In this document: positions 17,961 to 26,910 of the stretch, piece by piece
How positions within the stretch are numbered: the stretch's first letter is position 1
Layout of the letters: each line of letters starts with the position of its first letter
DNA from: Balneolaceae bacterium UBA3186
Lineage (GTDB): Bacteria > Bacteroidota > Rhodothermia > Balneolales > Balneolaceae
NCBI GenBank assembly: GCA_002364085.1
Contig: DEXK01000014.1
Coordinates: 101,495 to 165,494 of the forward strand
Direction of reading: 5' to 3'
Length of the DNA stretch: 64,000 nucleotides
Notes under the pieces: generated by a model
Seen by the model: only the letters and a program-made list of their open reading frames with translations
Told to the model about the DNA's origin: nothing
Databases searched by the model: none
Program-made: the position numbers and the translations under genes

Positions 17961-18569
17961 TTATTTTGCAGGACTGGTAAACTTGTTTCCCTTAATTCTG
18001 AATCGCCAAGGCAGTTTTGCGTCTTCTCCGGCGTAATCAACTCCAACTCTTGGGCTGGAAATAATTTGTGATGGCTTCACTGAGATGTCTCTATCTTCAA
18101 TCCAGATAAGATTTCCAAGTAGATCTTCTCCGTAGTTGTTGGTCGTAATTCCTAAAGCGTGAGATACAATTCCGGGACCTCCACCCACTGACCTTTCCAA
18201 TTTGGTTTTTCCACGCCGTTTAAGAATAGTATTAATGCCATCTAGTGGTTCTATGCCTCTGATCAGAATGGCATCGGCATTTCCTTCCGTGTTGGTTACC
18301 ACATTAAAAAGGTGATGAATTCCATAGCAAAGATAGACATAAGCGACGCCGGGTTCACCAAACATGATCTTAGTTCGTTCAGTTTTTCCATGAATATGAG
18401 AATGGCAAGCTTTGTCAGTTCTTCCATTATAAGCCTCTGTCTCAACGATCATGCCGGAAGTGAGCACTCCATCAAAATTTGTACAGAGAACTTTTCCTAG
18501 AAGTCTTTTTGCTATTGGTACGGGATCTGTACCCGAATAAAACTGCCGATCCAGCTTTGAACCTGACAT
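17961..18569 (-). CDS. mpg: DNA-3-methyladenine glycosylase (AAG/Mpg family)
   Basis: A 202-residue full-length protein. Landmarks are AKRLLGKVL, the active-site segment GMIVETEAYNGRTDKACHS with the catalytic Glu, MFGEPGVAYVYLCYGIHHLF with the Tyr/His pocket, and NVVTNTEGNADAILIRGIEP. It removes alkylated and deaminated purines from DNA as the first step of base excision repair. Its ATG overlaps the stop of the upstream YihY/BrkB gene (ATGA), so the two are translationally coupled. Confidence 0.95.
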   Translation of the reverse strand: MSGSKLDRQFYSGTDPVPIAKRLLGKVLCTNFDGVLTSGMIVETEAYNGRTDKACHSHIHGKTERTKIMFGEPGVAYVYLCYGIHHLFNVVTNTEGNADAILIRGIEPLDGINTILKRRGKTKLERSVGGGPGIVSHALGITTNNYGEDLLGNLIWIEDRDISVKPSQIISSPRVGVDYAGEDAKLPWRFRIKGNKFTSPAK

Positions 18570-19513
18570 CAGTCCAGATCTGCATAAGGATTATCAACCA
18601 CAGTTGGTCTGTGGCTTTTATAGGTGTCATAGTAGGCTTTGGCTATTACTGCAGAAAGTACGAACAGAAAAGCACTGTAGAATATCCAGATGCCAATTAC
18701 AATGGCGATGGCATATCCTTGATAAAAATATCTGTACGAACTGAATGCATATTCCAGATAACCACTAATTATGAAGCGTGCAATTTCGAACAGGAGGGTA
18801 TATGCGACAGCACCAACCAGCGAAATCTTGCGATCAATTCTACGCTCACTTAAATATCTGAATACAATATAAATTACCACAAAAGTGAAAAGGATGGGGA
18901 CAAGTAAATTTAAGAAATCATAGATCCAAGGCAGTTCTATTACTATTTCTGTAAATGGGACTTCAAATCGGTCTAGATTTATAAATGAGACGAAGTAAAT
19001 AATCAGGGATATGAAATATATTAGAGCGCCAAATATCCCAAACCAGAAAAAATTGTAAACCACCTGCATTAAAGGGTGTTTGCGTTCTTCAATTTCGAAT
19101 ATATCAAACAGAACGTGTTTTACAGCGTGCATTAAGCCTTGGGTAAAAAACAATAAGATGACAGTACCTACAATTCCAAATACCTGACGAGCACTTACTA
19201 ATGGATTAAGCACATTCTCTATAGTTTGAGAACCTTGAATTACATCAGACGTTTCCGCTTCATACGAGAAGGTGGGTAAAAATTCACTTCCATATTGAAT
19301 AATCAAGTCAAGTGCTTCGTCATAATTAAGCACATAACCAACTATGGAAATCATAATTAGTACAAACGGAATTGAACAAATAAACAGATTGAAAGTAATA
19401 GCAGAAGCACTAAAAAAGAGATCTTTTTTACTTATTATTTTTACTAATCTATTCCAGAAGTCTTTGAAATCTTGCAAGAGCGCTGAGTTCGTTTGTTGAA
19501 GGATAACCTTCAA
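18569..19513 (-). CDS. YihY/BrkB-like membrane protein
   Basis: A 314-residue protein with six membrane segments and the family pattern FSASAITFNLFICSIPF near the start, MHAVKHVLFDIFEI in the middle, and WFGIFGALIYF and YAIAIVIGIWIFYSAFLFVLSA later. Older notes call this family ribonuclease BN, but that name came from a misassignment. The real function is unknown, perhaps small-molecule export. It overlaps the mpg start by 3 nt. A charged tail (DTYKSHRPTVVDNPYADLD) follows the last span. Confidence 0.88.
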   Translation of the reverse strand: MKVILQQTNSALLQDFKDFWNRLVKIISKKDLFFSASAITFNLFICSIPFVLIMISIVGYVLNYDEALDLIIQYGSEFLPTFSYEAETSDVIQGSQTIENVLNPLVSARQVFGIVGTVILLFFTQGLMHAVKHVLFDIFEIEERKHPLMQVVYNFFWFGIFGALIYFISLIIYFVSFINLDRFEVPFTEIVIELPWIYDFLNLLVPILFTFVVIYIVFRYLSERRIDRKISLVGAVAYTLLFEIARFIISGYLEYAFSSYRYFYQGYAIAIVIGIWIFYSAFLFVLSAVIAKAYYDTYKSHRPTVVDNPYADLD

Positions 19514-19640
19514 GGCTTAAAATATACGTGTTACATTTCTAATTCAAAGCAAGAATGTATCGTAGTTTTTAAGCCAATTCATTGGTATGTTCCAAGCCCG
19601 AATTTTTATTAAAAGTTAGCACAGAACAGTTTAAACACCA

Positions 19641-22310
19641 ATGGCAGCAAAGAAGCAAACTCCTTTAATGAAACAGTACTTTGAGATCAAGGATGAACAT
19701 CCGGGTACTATTTTACTGTTCAGAGTGGGAGATTTTTACGAAACCTTTTCAGATGATGCCGTTCTGGTGAGTAAAGAATTGGGAATCACACTTACAAAAA
19801 GGAATAACGGAGGAGATCAAACCCCGTTAGCCGGATTTCCTTTTCATTCTTTAGACAGTTACTTGCCCAAGTTGGTAAAGAAAGGCTATAAAGTAGCTGT
19901 TTGTGACCAGACTGAAAGTCCTGATGAAGCCAAGAAAGCAGGCCGGAAGATCGTAACCCGAGAAGTTACAGAGATCACTACTCCGGGAGTTACGCTTTCC
20001 GAAAAACTACTGGAGCACAAACGAAATAATTATATCGTATCACTTCACTGGACAAAAGACAGAGTCGGTGTAGCATTTTCTGATATCTCAACCGGGGAAT
20101 TTGGACTAAGTGAAGTAAGCGAAAGACAACTGGATAGTTTATTGGCGGCTATTCAGCCTTCGGAAGTACTGGTTTCTTCAAAATTGAAGAACAAACTAGA
20201 AGATGCATTCCTGAAGTTCAATATTACTTATATCGAAGACTGGGTATATGAAGGTGATTACGGATATAAGATCTTAACAGAGCATTTTGAAGTTCATTCG
20301 TTAAAGGGATTTGGCGTTGAGGAACTGAAAACAGCCCATGTTGCCGCCGGTTCTTTGATGCATTATATGCAGGAAACTCAAAAAGCGTATTTAAGACATC
20401 TGAGGAGATTATATGCCTATGAAAGTAATGAGTATATGTCTCTTGATCCTGCCACAAAAAGAAATTTAGAACTTACAGCTAGTATTCAGGATGGAAATGT
20501 AGAAGGGACATTGATCTCGATCATGGACAAGACGTGTACTGCCATGGGCGGTCGACTTCTTCGAAGATGGATCATGCGTCCGCTTAAAAGATTAAAGCCC
20601 ATTCAACAGCGCCTGGATTCTGTTGAGATTTTCTATTCCAAACATGATGTAAGATCTCAACTTCGGGAAGAACTGGAACAGGTTGGAGATCTAGAGAGAC
20701 TGATTTCAAGAATTTGCGTTGGAAGAACTAATGCCCGGGATATCGTTCAACTGAAACTTTCTCTGGCTCAGATTCCGGTTATCAAAAGTCAATTTGCAGG
20801 TTTTGATGATCCATTGCTGAAAGATATTTCCGGAAGATTGAAATTGTTGATCGATCTTCAGGAGCATATCACTAAGACACTAGCTGAAGAACCTACAGCA
20901 AGTATTCGGGATGGAAACATGATCCGCGATGGATTTAATGAAGAGCTGGACGAGCTGCGTGATATTGCAAAGAACGGGAAGAAGTACATAGCCCAGATCA
21001 AAGATAAGCTGGCAAAAGATTCCGGAATTGCATCGCTGAAGATCGGTTACAATAAAGTATTCGGCTATTACATTGAAGTGACCAATTCTCATAAAGATAA
21101 AGTACCGGAGCATTTCATCAGAAAGCAGACATTGGTAAATGCTGAGCGTTACATCACCCCGGAATTGAAAGAAATTGAAGAGAAGATCTTATCAGCAGAA
21201 GAACGTAGTAAAACGCTCGAATATGAGCTTTTTGAAGAAGTAAGATTATATGTTTCTGAGTTTGCAGATGATATCCAGCAAATAGCTTTTGCGCTTGCTG
21301 AACTGGATTGTATCCAGTGTTTTGCTGAAGTAGCTTTCAAAAATAATTATGCAAAACCTGAAGTAAGAGATTCTGAAGAGATATCTATCAAAAAAGGACG
21401 ACATCCCGTTGTGGAAGAAACTTTGCCGATGGGCGAACCTTTTATTCCGAATGATATTGAGCTGAATAACTCTGATCAACAGATCATGATCATTACCGGA
21501 CCGAATATGGCGGGTAAGAGTATCATTCTTCGTCAAACGGGTTTGATCGTTTTATTGGCTCAGGTTGGGAGTTTTGTGCCGGCTGAATCTGCTACCATCG
21601 GAATGGTTGATAAGATCTTCACCAGAGTCGGCGCTTCGGATAATTTAGCTGCCGGAGAAAGTACATTTTTGGTTGAGATGAACGAGGCGGCAAACATTCT
21701 AAATAATGCCACACCAAGATCGCTCATTCTGCTTGATGAAGTGGGTCGCGGAACCAGCACTTTTGATGGTTTGAGTATTGCATGGTCATTGGCAGAATAT
21801 TTACATAATCATGGTCCGGTTGCTGCAAAAACACTATTCGCTACACATTATCATGAATTGAATGAGTTGGAACAAATGTATGATCGCACCAAGAACTTCA
21901 ATGTTCAGGTAAAAGAACATGATGGGAAAGTGATCTTTTTGAGGAAACTGGTGCGTGGCGGCGCTGATCACAGCTACGGAATTCAGGTAGCTAATATGGC
22001 GGGACTTCCGCAGATCGTTATCGATCGGGCAAAAGATATTTTAAAGAATCTGGAAAGTCACAGTCTGGACATTACCAACAAGAATGGTTCTCTGGAAGGG
22101 AAGGCGTCCGCACAAAAAGACGCTGCAAAAAACTTATCAGACAAAATTGAAAAGCAGGATGAGATCGAGCAGATGAATTTATTTGCCACTCATGTGGACC
22201 CGAGATTGGAAACGGTACTCAATAAATTAGAAGCCAGCGATCCAAACCGAATGACTCCGATCGAAGCTCTGATGATGATTACTGAATTGAAGAAAATTGT
22301 AGACCGCTGA
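19641..22310 (+). CDS. mutS: DNA mismatch repair protein MutS
   Basis: An 889-residue full-length MutS. The N-terminal mismatch-recognition motif FYETF is in LFRVGDFYETFSDDA. The connector, lever and clamp regions follow. The ATPase has Walker A ITGPNMAGKSIILRQ, TRVGASDNLAAGESTF, Walker B LILLDEVGRGTSTFDGLS and the switch ATHYHELNEL. The C-terminus has HSYGIQVANMAGLP and a short dimerisation tail. It recognises mismatches and small loops and recruits MutL. A GntR regulator and an SF1 helicase follow on the same strand, with 50-70 bp AT-rich spacers. MutL is not in the window. Confidence 0.97.
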   Translation: MAAKKQTPLMKQYFEIKDEHPGTILLFRVGDFYETFSDDAVLVSKELGITLTKRNNGGDQTPLAGFPFHSLDSYLPKLVKKGYKVAVCDQTESPDEAKKAGRKIVTREVTEITTPGVTLSEKLLEHKRNNYIVSLHWTKDRVGVAFSDISTGEFGLSEVSERQLDSLLAAIQPSEVLVSSKLKNKLEDAFLKFNITYIEDWVYEGDYGYKILTEHFEVHSLKGFGVEELKTAHVAAGSLMHYMQETQKAYLRHLRRLYAYESNEYMSLDPATKRNLELTASIQDGNVEGTLISIMDKTCTAMGGRLLRRWIMRPLKRLKPIQQRLDSVEIFYSKHDVRSQLREELEQVGDLERLISRICVGRTNARDIVQLKLSLAQIPVIKSQFAGFDDPLLKDISGRLKLLIDLQEHITKTLAEEPTASIRDGNMIRDGFNEELDELRDIAKNGKKYIAQIKDKLAKDSGIASLKIGYNKVFGYYIEVTNSHKDKVPEHFIRKQTLVNAERYITPELKEIEEKILSAEERSKTLEYELFEEVRLYVSEFADDIQQIAFALAELDCIQCFAEVAFKNNYAKPEVRDSEEISIKKGRHPVVEETLPMGEPFIPNDIELNNSDQQIMIITGPNMAGKSIILRQTGLIVLLAQVGSFVPAESATIGMVDKIFTRVGASDNLAAGESTFLVEMNEAANILNNATPRSLILLDEVGRGTSTFDGLSIAWSLAEYLHNHGPVAAKTLFATHYHELNELEQMYDRTKNFNVQVKEHDGKVIFLRKLVRGGADHSYGIQVANMAGLPQIVIDRAKDILKNLESHSLDITNKNGSLEGKASAQKDAAKNLSDKIEKQDEIEQMNLFATHVDPRLETVLNKLEASDPNRMTPIEALMMITELKKIVDR

Positions 22311-22360
22311 AGCGGGATTAAGAATGAAGAATTAAAAATTAAAAATTTAAGATTGAGAAG

Positions 22361-23290
22361 ATGACTTCAGTCTATCTTTCATCTTACATCTATAAATTGA
22401 AAACCTCCGCTAAACATATCGCTGATCGAATACGGTTGATGATCTCCACCAAGCAATTTCAGGTTGGGGAAGTGTTGCCGTCTACCCGGGAATTAGGGCA
22501 ACAGCTGGAAGCTAGTTTTCATACCGTTCGTAAAGCCTATCATATTCTGGAAGAAGAAGGATTGATAAAAGGTGAGCAAGGAAGAGGCTTTACGGTTACT
22601 AAACAGACTTCCATGCTGGACAAAGCCGAACGTCTGGAAATTGGTGGCGGTAAAGTTCAAGCGTTGATCGAAGAATTGGTTGGATATGGACTTGATGATT
22701 CCGAGATTGAACTGCTTTTTCAGGAGCAATTGGATTTTATGGAATGGCCGGAACGAATTCAGTCGTGCGCTACCGTTGGGGATAACAAGGAAATGGCATC
22801 AATGCTTTCCAGTGCCATAAATAAACAGGTGGGAGTAAAGAGTAGTGTTCTGGACATTACAGAAATGGAAAAGGCTGCGTCTTATGATGCTCTATTTGTA
22901 CCGATCAAATTTATGAATAAGTTCAGAAGCCTGAGTGAAACCATGATGATCATTCCCATCGTGCATATGTTTGATCCGGAAACACTTTATAAAATTACAG
23001 AACTTGCGGCGATTCAAACCATTGGTTTGGTAACATCTGATGATGAAAGTATTTCAAAGATCATCAATGAATTAAAACTAATGATTCCGTTTGAAGGATC
23101 GTTTGTGGCAGGAAGTATTTATGGGCGATCATTACCGCTTTTTGTTAGGGAGACAGATCTTATCTTATACACTCAGGAAAGTGCGAAGCTGGTAGAACAG
23201 AAAGTGCCGGAGAAAAGCAGGATCCAGTTAAATTATAAGCTTTCAGATCGAAGCGCAGAAATGATTCGCTCGGAGCTTTGGGATCAGTAA
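22361..23290 (+). CDS. GntR-type transcriptional regulator with an unassigned C-terminal domain
   Basis: A 309-residue protein. An N-terminal winged helix (about 15-85) has the GntR pattern ADRIRLMISTKQFQVGEVLP, then STRELGQQL, TVRKAYHILEEEGLI and GRGFTV. The remaining 220 residues do not look like the FadR, HutC or aminotransferase output domains I know, and are partly like a periplasmic-binding fold. The ligand is unknown. It lies between mutS and a helicase gene on the same strand, so it may regulate itself or its neighbours. Confidence 0.78.
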   Translation: MTSVYLSSYIYKLKTSAKHIADRIRLMISTKQFQVGEVLPSTRELGQQLEASFHTVRKAYHILEEEGLIKGEQGRGFTVTKQTSMLDKAERLEIGGGKVQALIEELVGYGLDDSEIELLFQEQLDFMEWPERIQSCATVGDNKEMASMLSSAINKQVGVKSSVLDITEMEKAASYDALFVPIKFMNKFRSLSETMMIIPIVHMFDPETLYKITELAAIQTIGLVTSDDESISKIINELKLMIPFEGSFVAGSIYGRSLPLFVRETDLILYTQESAKLVEQKVPEKSRIQLNYKLSDRSAEMIRSELWDQ

Positions 23291-23348
23291 TTGGGTTAAT
23301 GGTTAAAAGTTATTTGTAACAACCACCATTAACCAATAACAAATAACT
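23291..23348 (+). repeat. Interlocked inverted repeats in front of the helicase gene
   Basis: Two arm pairs cross each other: TTGGGTTAATGGT (23291-23303) with ACCATTAACCAA (23325-23336), and AGTTATTTGT (23308-23317) with ACAAATAACT (23339-23348). The order a-b-a'-b' is that of a pseudoknot. The last arm ends 8 nt before the TTG start of the helicase. Confidence 0.6.
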
Positions 23349-23356
23349 ATTCAGCA

Positions 23357-25276
23357 TTGAATATCAAAAAGACTATAAAAAAAGCCATTTCGGCTATTGA
23401 GAAAGAGATTGAAGCGGTTCGGGAGACGCCATCCAATGATGTGTTGACCAATGGTGTACTACAAAAGCAATCCGAGAGCCATATCTATGTTTTTGAAACT
23501 ACAAATCAGGGATTGCGGTTTGCGGAAGAGATCAGAGCCAAGCTTCGCAGTAAAGAACTGGAAGTTCATGAAATTGATTTTAAGGAAGGAAAGGTGTGGC
23601 TGGATTTCCCCGAAGATTTTGGACCAACCATCGATGAAGTTTATTTAGAGTGGGAAAATGATTTCGTGCTCAAGAAAATGGAAGAGCATTTATATACACT
23701 GGAAGACAAGTATGAGAAAGTCGACCAGCTGAAATCACTATTAGAGCCTGCGAAACATTTCAAAGAAAACAGTTCCGGATATTTAGTAAAAGTAGATGAA
23801 CTTAGAAATGATTCTCAAACCGAAGCCATAGAAAAGGCAGTAAAAAATAATGTACTGTATGTTTGGGGACCTCCGGGAACGGGAAAGACGGCTACGCTTG
23901 GGTTTATAGTTGCGAATCTTTTAAGAGAAGGAAAGCGTGTTCTTTTTGTTTCGAACACAAACAGAGCGGTAGATGTGGGTTTGATGAATGTGATAGAAGC
24001 ACTGTATGAGATCGAGCCGATGTTTGATCTTCAACAGACGACCAGATTTGGAGAAGCGGCACTTCAGGATGATCGGCTGGAAAGTATTCTATTTGAGAAT
24101 CAGGTAAAGATAAAACTAGACGGAAGAAAAGCAGATGCCGTACAGTTGAGTACATCATTGGAGAATTATAAAAAGCTTCAGGCTCAGATCGACAAGATGA
24201 TGCTGGAAGATGAAGAGATTCCTCAAAAATTGGATTTGGAATGCCAGCTTCTTGGAGAGAAAGTAGACCGAGAAGGTGGTATCGATGCGATGGAAGAAAA
24301 GATCGATAAACTGCTGAATTTAAATGAGCGCTATGAGCTGAAGAAAAAGCAACTGGTTGCCACAACGATGGCTAAAGTGTGTACTTCAGAGCTTTTCTGG
24401 AACCTTAGTTATGATGCTGTAGTAGTAGATGAAGCTTCGATGGCAGGCGTTCCTTATTTACTGCTGATGGCAGCTAAAAGTAAGGAGCATCTAGTAATTG
24501 CAGGAGATCCTATGCAGCTTCCACCTATTGCAATTACGAATGATCCGGAGTCCAGAGCCTTTTTAGAGCAGGATATTTTCACTTTTGTATCAGGCGCTGA
24601 AACAACGGAAGACCTGTTCCTATGGCATGATGAAAATCCAGATTTTACATGTTTCTTTGACACTCAATATAGATTAAGATCCGATCTGGCCGGAGTGATC
24701 AGCTCGGTTTTTTACGACGGAAGACTGAAATCCGGAGAAAAAATTCTGGAGAGAGGAACCAACAAAAACTCTGTGGCATTGGTGGATTCTTCAAAGTATG
24801 GTCCGTACATCGAGCAGGAAAAAGGTGGAAGAAGTTTTAATCCTTCAAATGAAGTTCATTTAAAGCTGATCGAGCAAAGCGTTAAAAAGCTTTCTCTGAA
24901 ATATGCAGATGACAGCATTGGTGTGATCGTTCCGTTTCGAAGTAGTGTATATACCGTTCGTAATCATTTGAGAGAGGAAGGTTATCGATATGTGGAAGTT
25001 GGAACCATTCACACATTCCAAGGGAGAGAAAAAGAGGTGATCATTTTTGATACTGTAATGAGTGGTGAACTTCAGAACGGAGCTTTACGACATTATTCCG
25101 TTCGTCCTTTTGACGAAACCAAAAACGGATTGAGTGTTCCAAGATTACTGAATGTGGCGTTTTCCAGAAGCAAAGAATTGTTGGTTATTATTGCCGATCT
25201 TCAGCACGTAGAAAGAGTGTACGGAAATAAATTTCTCGGCAAGCTACTTGGTTCGGTTAAGGAGATATCGCTTTAG
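23357..25276 (+). CDS. SF1B (Upf1-like) superfamily helicase/AAA domain protein
   Basis: A 639-residue protein with a TTG start (MNIKKTIKKAISA), as no ATG fits upstream. A Q motif lies near 155 (NDSQTEAIEKA). Walker A is GPPGTGKT (about 172), motif II is VVVDEASM (about 355), motif III is IAGDPMQLPP, and the later motifs are GTIHTFQGREKEVIIFD and LNVAFSRSKELLVI. These are the full set of a DNA2/Upf1-type SF1 helicase. The N-terminal 150 residues are charged and coiled; no nuclease domain is seen. It follows mutS and a GntR gene, so a nucleic-acid repair role is plausible but not shown. Confidence 0.85.
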   Translation: MNIKKTIKKAISAIEKEIEAVRETPSNDVLTNGVLQKQSESHIYVFETTNQGLRFAEEIRAKLRSKELEVHEIDFKEGKVWLDFPEDFGPTIDEVYLEWENDFVLKKMEEHLYTLEDKYEKVDQLKSLLEPAKHFKENSSGYLVKVDELRNDSQTEAIEKAVKNNVLYVWGPPGTGKTATLGFIVANLLREGKRVLFVSNTNRAVDVGLMNVIEALYEIEPMFDLQQTTRFGEAALQDDRLESILFENQVKIKLDGRKADAVQLSTSLENYKKLQAQIDKMMLEDEEIPQKLDLECQLLGEKVDREGGIDAMEEKIDKLLNLNERYELKKKQLVATTMAKVCTSELFWNLSYDAVVVDEASMAGVPYLLLMAAKSKEHLVIAGDPMQLPPIAITNDPESRAFLEQDIFTFVSGAETTEDLFLWHDENPDFTCFFDTQYRLRSDLAGVISSVFYDGRLKSGEKILERGTNKNSVALVDSSKYGPYIEQEKGGRSFNPSNEVHLKLIEQSVKKLSLKYADDSIGVIVPFRSSVYTVRNHLREEGYRYVEVGTIHTFQGREKEVIIFDTVMSGELQNGALRHYSVRPFDETKNGLSVPRLLNVAFSRSKELLVIIADLQHVERVYGNKFLGKLLGSVKEISL

Positions 25277-25281
25277 GAATT

Positions 25282-25420
25282 AAAAATGTAAGATTAAAGA
25301 TGAAAATGGTTCTCTGTCATTTCGAATGAATATGAGAAATCTAAGTATCTCGTTATAAGCAATTTTTAGATATCTCGCTCTGCTCGATATGACAAAAGGA
25401 AATTTTCATCTTTAATTTTG
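25282..25420. repeat. Long imperfect inverted repeat (dispersed palindromic element)
   Basis: Outer arms TTAAAGATGAAAAT (about 25294-25307) and ATTTTCATCTTTAA (25401-25414) enclose a second stem, TGTCATTTCGAATGAATATG near 25315 with CGCTCTGCTCGATATGACA near 25375-25393. The inner part has the look of the TGTCATTTCGA..GAGAAATCT palindromes that recur between genes in Bacteroidetes. It lies between the convergent helicase and DAHP synthase genes and may also act as a terminator. Confidence 0.7.
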
Positions 25421-25424
25421 AATT

Positions 25425-26783
25425 CTATAAGTAGCTTTGTTTCCACTCTTTGGCGATGAGGAATGCAAGTTCCAGACTCTGCTGATAATTCAGTCTTGGA
25501 TCACAAAATGTTTCGTAATTATGACCTAAGCCCGATTCATTCAGTCCTTCAGCTCCACCCACACATTCAGTAACATTGTCGCCGGTCATTTCGAGGTGAA
25601 CACCTCCTAAGTAACTGCCTTCAGCTCGGTGGATCGCAAAAGAAGATTTTATCTCTTCCAGTATATGATCAAAGTTTCTTGTTTTGATGGAATCTTCAGT
25701 TGAGAAGGTATTTCCGTGCATTGGATCAGAGCTCCAAACTACAGGAAAACCCTCTCTGCGAATTGCACGAATCAATGGGGGAAGTTGCTCTTCAATTTTA
25801 TCCTTTCCAAAACGGGATATAATTACAACTTTTCCGGCTTCATGAGTTGGATTTAATTTTTCAATTAATTTAAGTGTTTCGTCAACTTCGAACGGAGGAC
25901 CAACTTTAATTCCAACCGGGTTTTGAATTCCTCTGAAATACTCAACGTGAGCACCATCGAGGTCGCGTGTTCTATTGCCCAACCAAACCATGTGTGCACT
26001 CAGGTTAAAAAATCCAGCTTTTCGAGGAACTTGACGAGTTTGAGCTGCGTCGTAAAATAAATTCAGAGCTTCATGAGAAGTATAGAAATCTGCTTTTTGA
26101 AGATTTGTAACTCTTGAAGGAGATATCGATTCCATAAAACGAACAGCTTTCGTGATGGAATCTACCATAGCTTCATATTCTTTGTAATACTCATTATTGA
26201 GCATGAAATCCATTTCCCATTGTTCGGGATGCCGCAGATCTGCAAAGCCTTCATCAGCAAGTGCTCTAAGAAAGTTGAGTGTTAACCCTGCTTTATGATA
26301 TCCTTGAATTAATCTATTTGAATCCGGCATTCGAGCTTCTTCAGTAGCTTCGTAGCGGTTTATTAGATCGCCTCTGTAGCTATGAATTTCTTTTCCGTTT
26401 ACATTTTCAAAATCGCTTGAACGAGGTTTGGCATACTGCCCTGCAATTCTACCGATTCTATGAACAGGAACTCCCATTTCATGAATCAGAATAAAACTCA
26501 TTTGCAGCATCACCTTAAGCATATTTACAATCTTGGGTGAGGTTACTGCGTCAAAGCTTTCGGCACAGTCGCCTCCTTGTAATAAAAAGCTTTTTCCGGC
26601 GCCAACTTCAGCCAGTTTTGCTTTTAAGGCTTCGATCTCCCAGGAAGTTACCAGAGGAGGCAAGCTCTTTAAATGTGAGTAATTTCTATCCAGCAGCTTT
26701 TTATCAGAATAAGTAGGTAGCTGTTTGATAGTTTTCTCCTGCCAAGAAGTAGGAGACCAAGTATTTTCGATCGTTTTTTCCAT
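25425..26783 (-). CDS. Class II 3-deoxy-7-phosphoheptulonate (DAHP) synthase
   Basis: A 452-residue full-length class II enzyme. It begins TWSPTSWQEKTIKQLP and carries LLQGGDCAESFDA, AGQYAKPRSSD, NLSAHMVWLGNRTRDLDGAH, GIKVGPPFEVDE, PVVWSSDPMHGNTF and GGVHLEMTGDNVTECVGG. It condenses phosphoenolpyruvate with erythrose 4-phosphate, the first step of the shikimate pathway to aromatic amino acids. No other aro gene is adjacent. The plant-like class II type is common in this phylum. Confidence 0.95.
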   Translation of the reverse strand: MEKTIENTWSPTSWQEKTIKQLPTYSDKKLLDRNYSHLKSLPPLVTSWEIEALKAKLAEVGAGKSFLLQGGDCAESFDAVTSPKIVNMLKVMLQMSFILIHEMGVPVHRIGRIAGQYAKPRSSDFENVNGKEIHSYRGDLINRYEATEEARMPDSNRLIQGYHKAGLTLNFLRALADEGFADLRHPEQWEMDFMLNNEYYKEYEAMVDSITKAVRFMESISPSRVTNLQKADFYTSHEALNLFYDAAQTRQVPRKAGFFNLSAHMVWLGNRTRDLDGAHVEYFRGIQNPVGIKVGPPFEVDETLKLIEKLNPTHEAGKVVIISRFGKDKIEEQLPPLIRAIRREGFPVVWSSDPMHGNTFSTEDSIKTRNFDHILEEIKSSFAIHRAEGSYLGGVHLEMTGDNVTECVGGAEGLNESGLGHNYETFCDPRLNYQQSLELAFLIAKEWKQSYL

Positions 26784-26910
26784 GATGAATTTTATTATCC
26801 ATGAAAGGTATAAGAAATTTTAAGCTAATGCTTTCTAAATAATCCCTAACAAATATGGAAAAAAATTTTCTCTATATTCTAAAAAATTAGTTTAATAAGG
26901 GTCGATTTTA

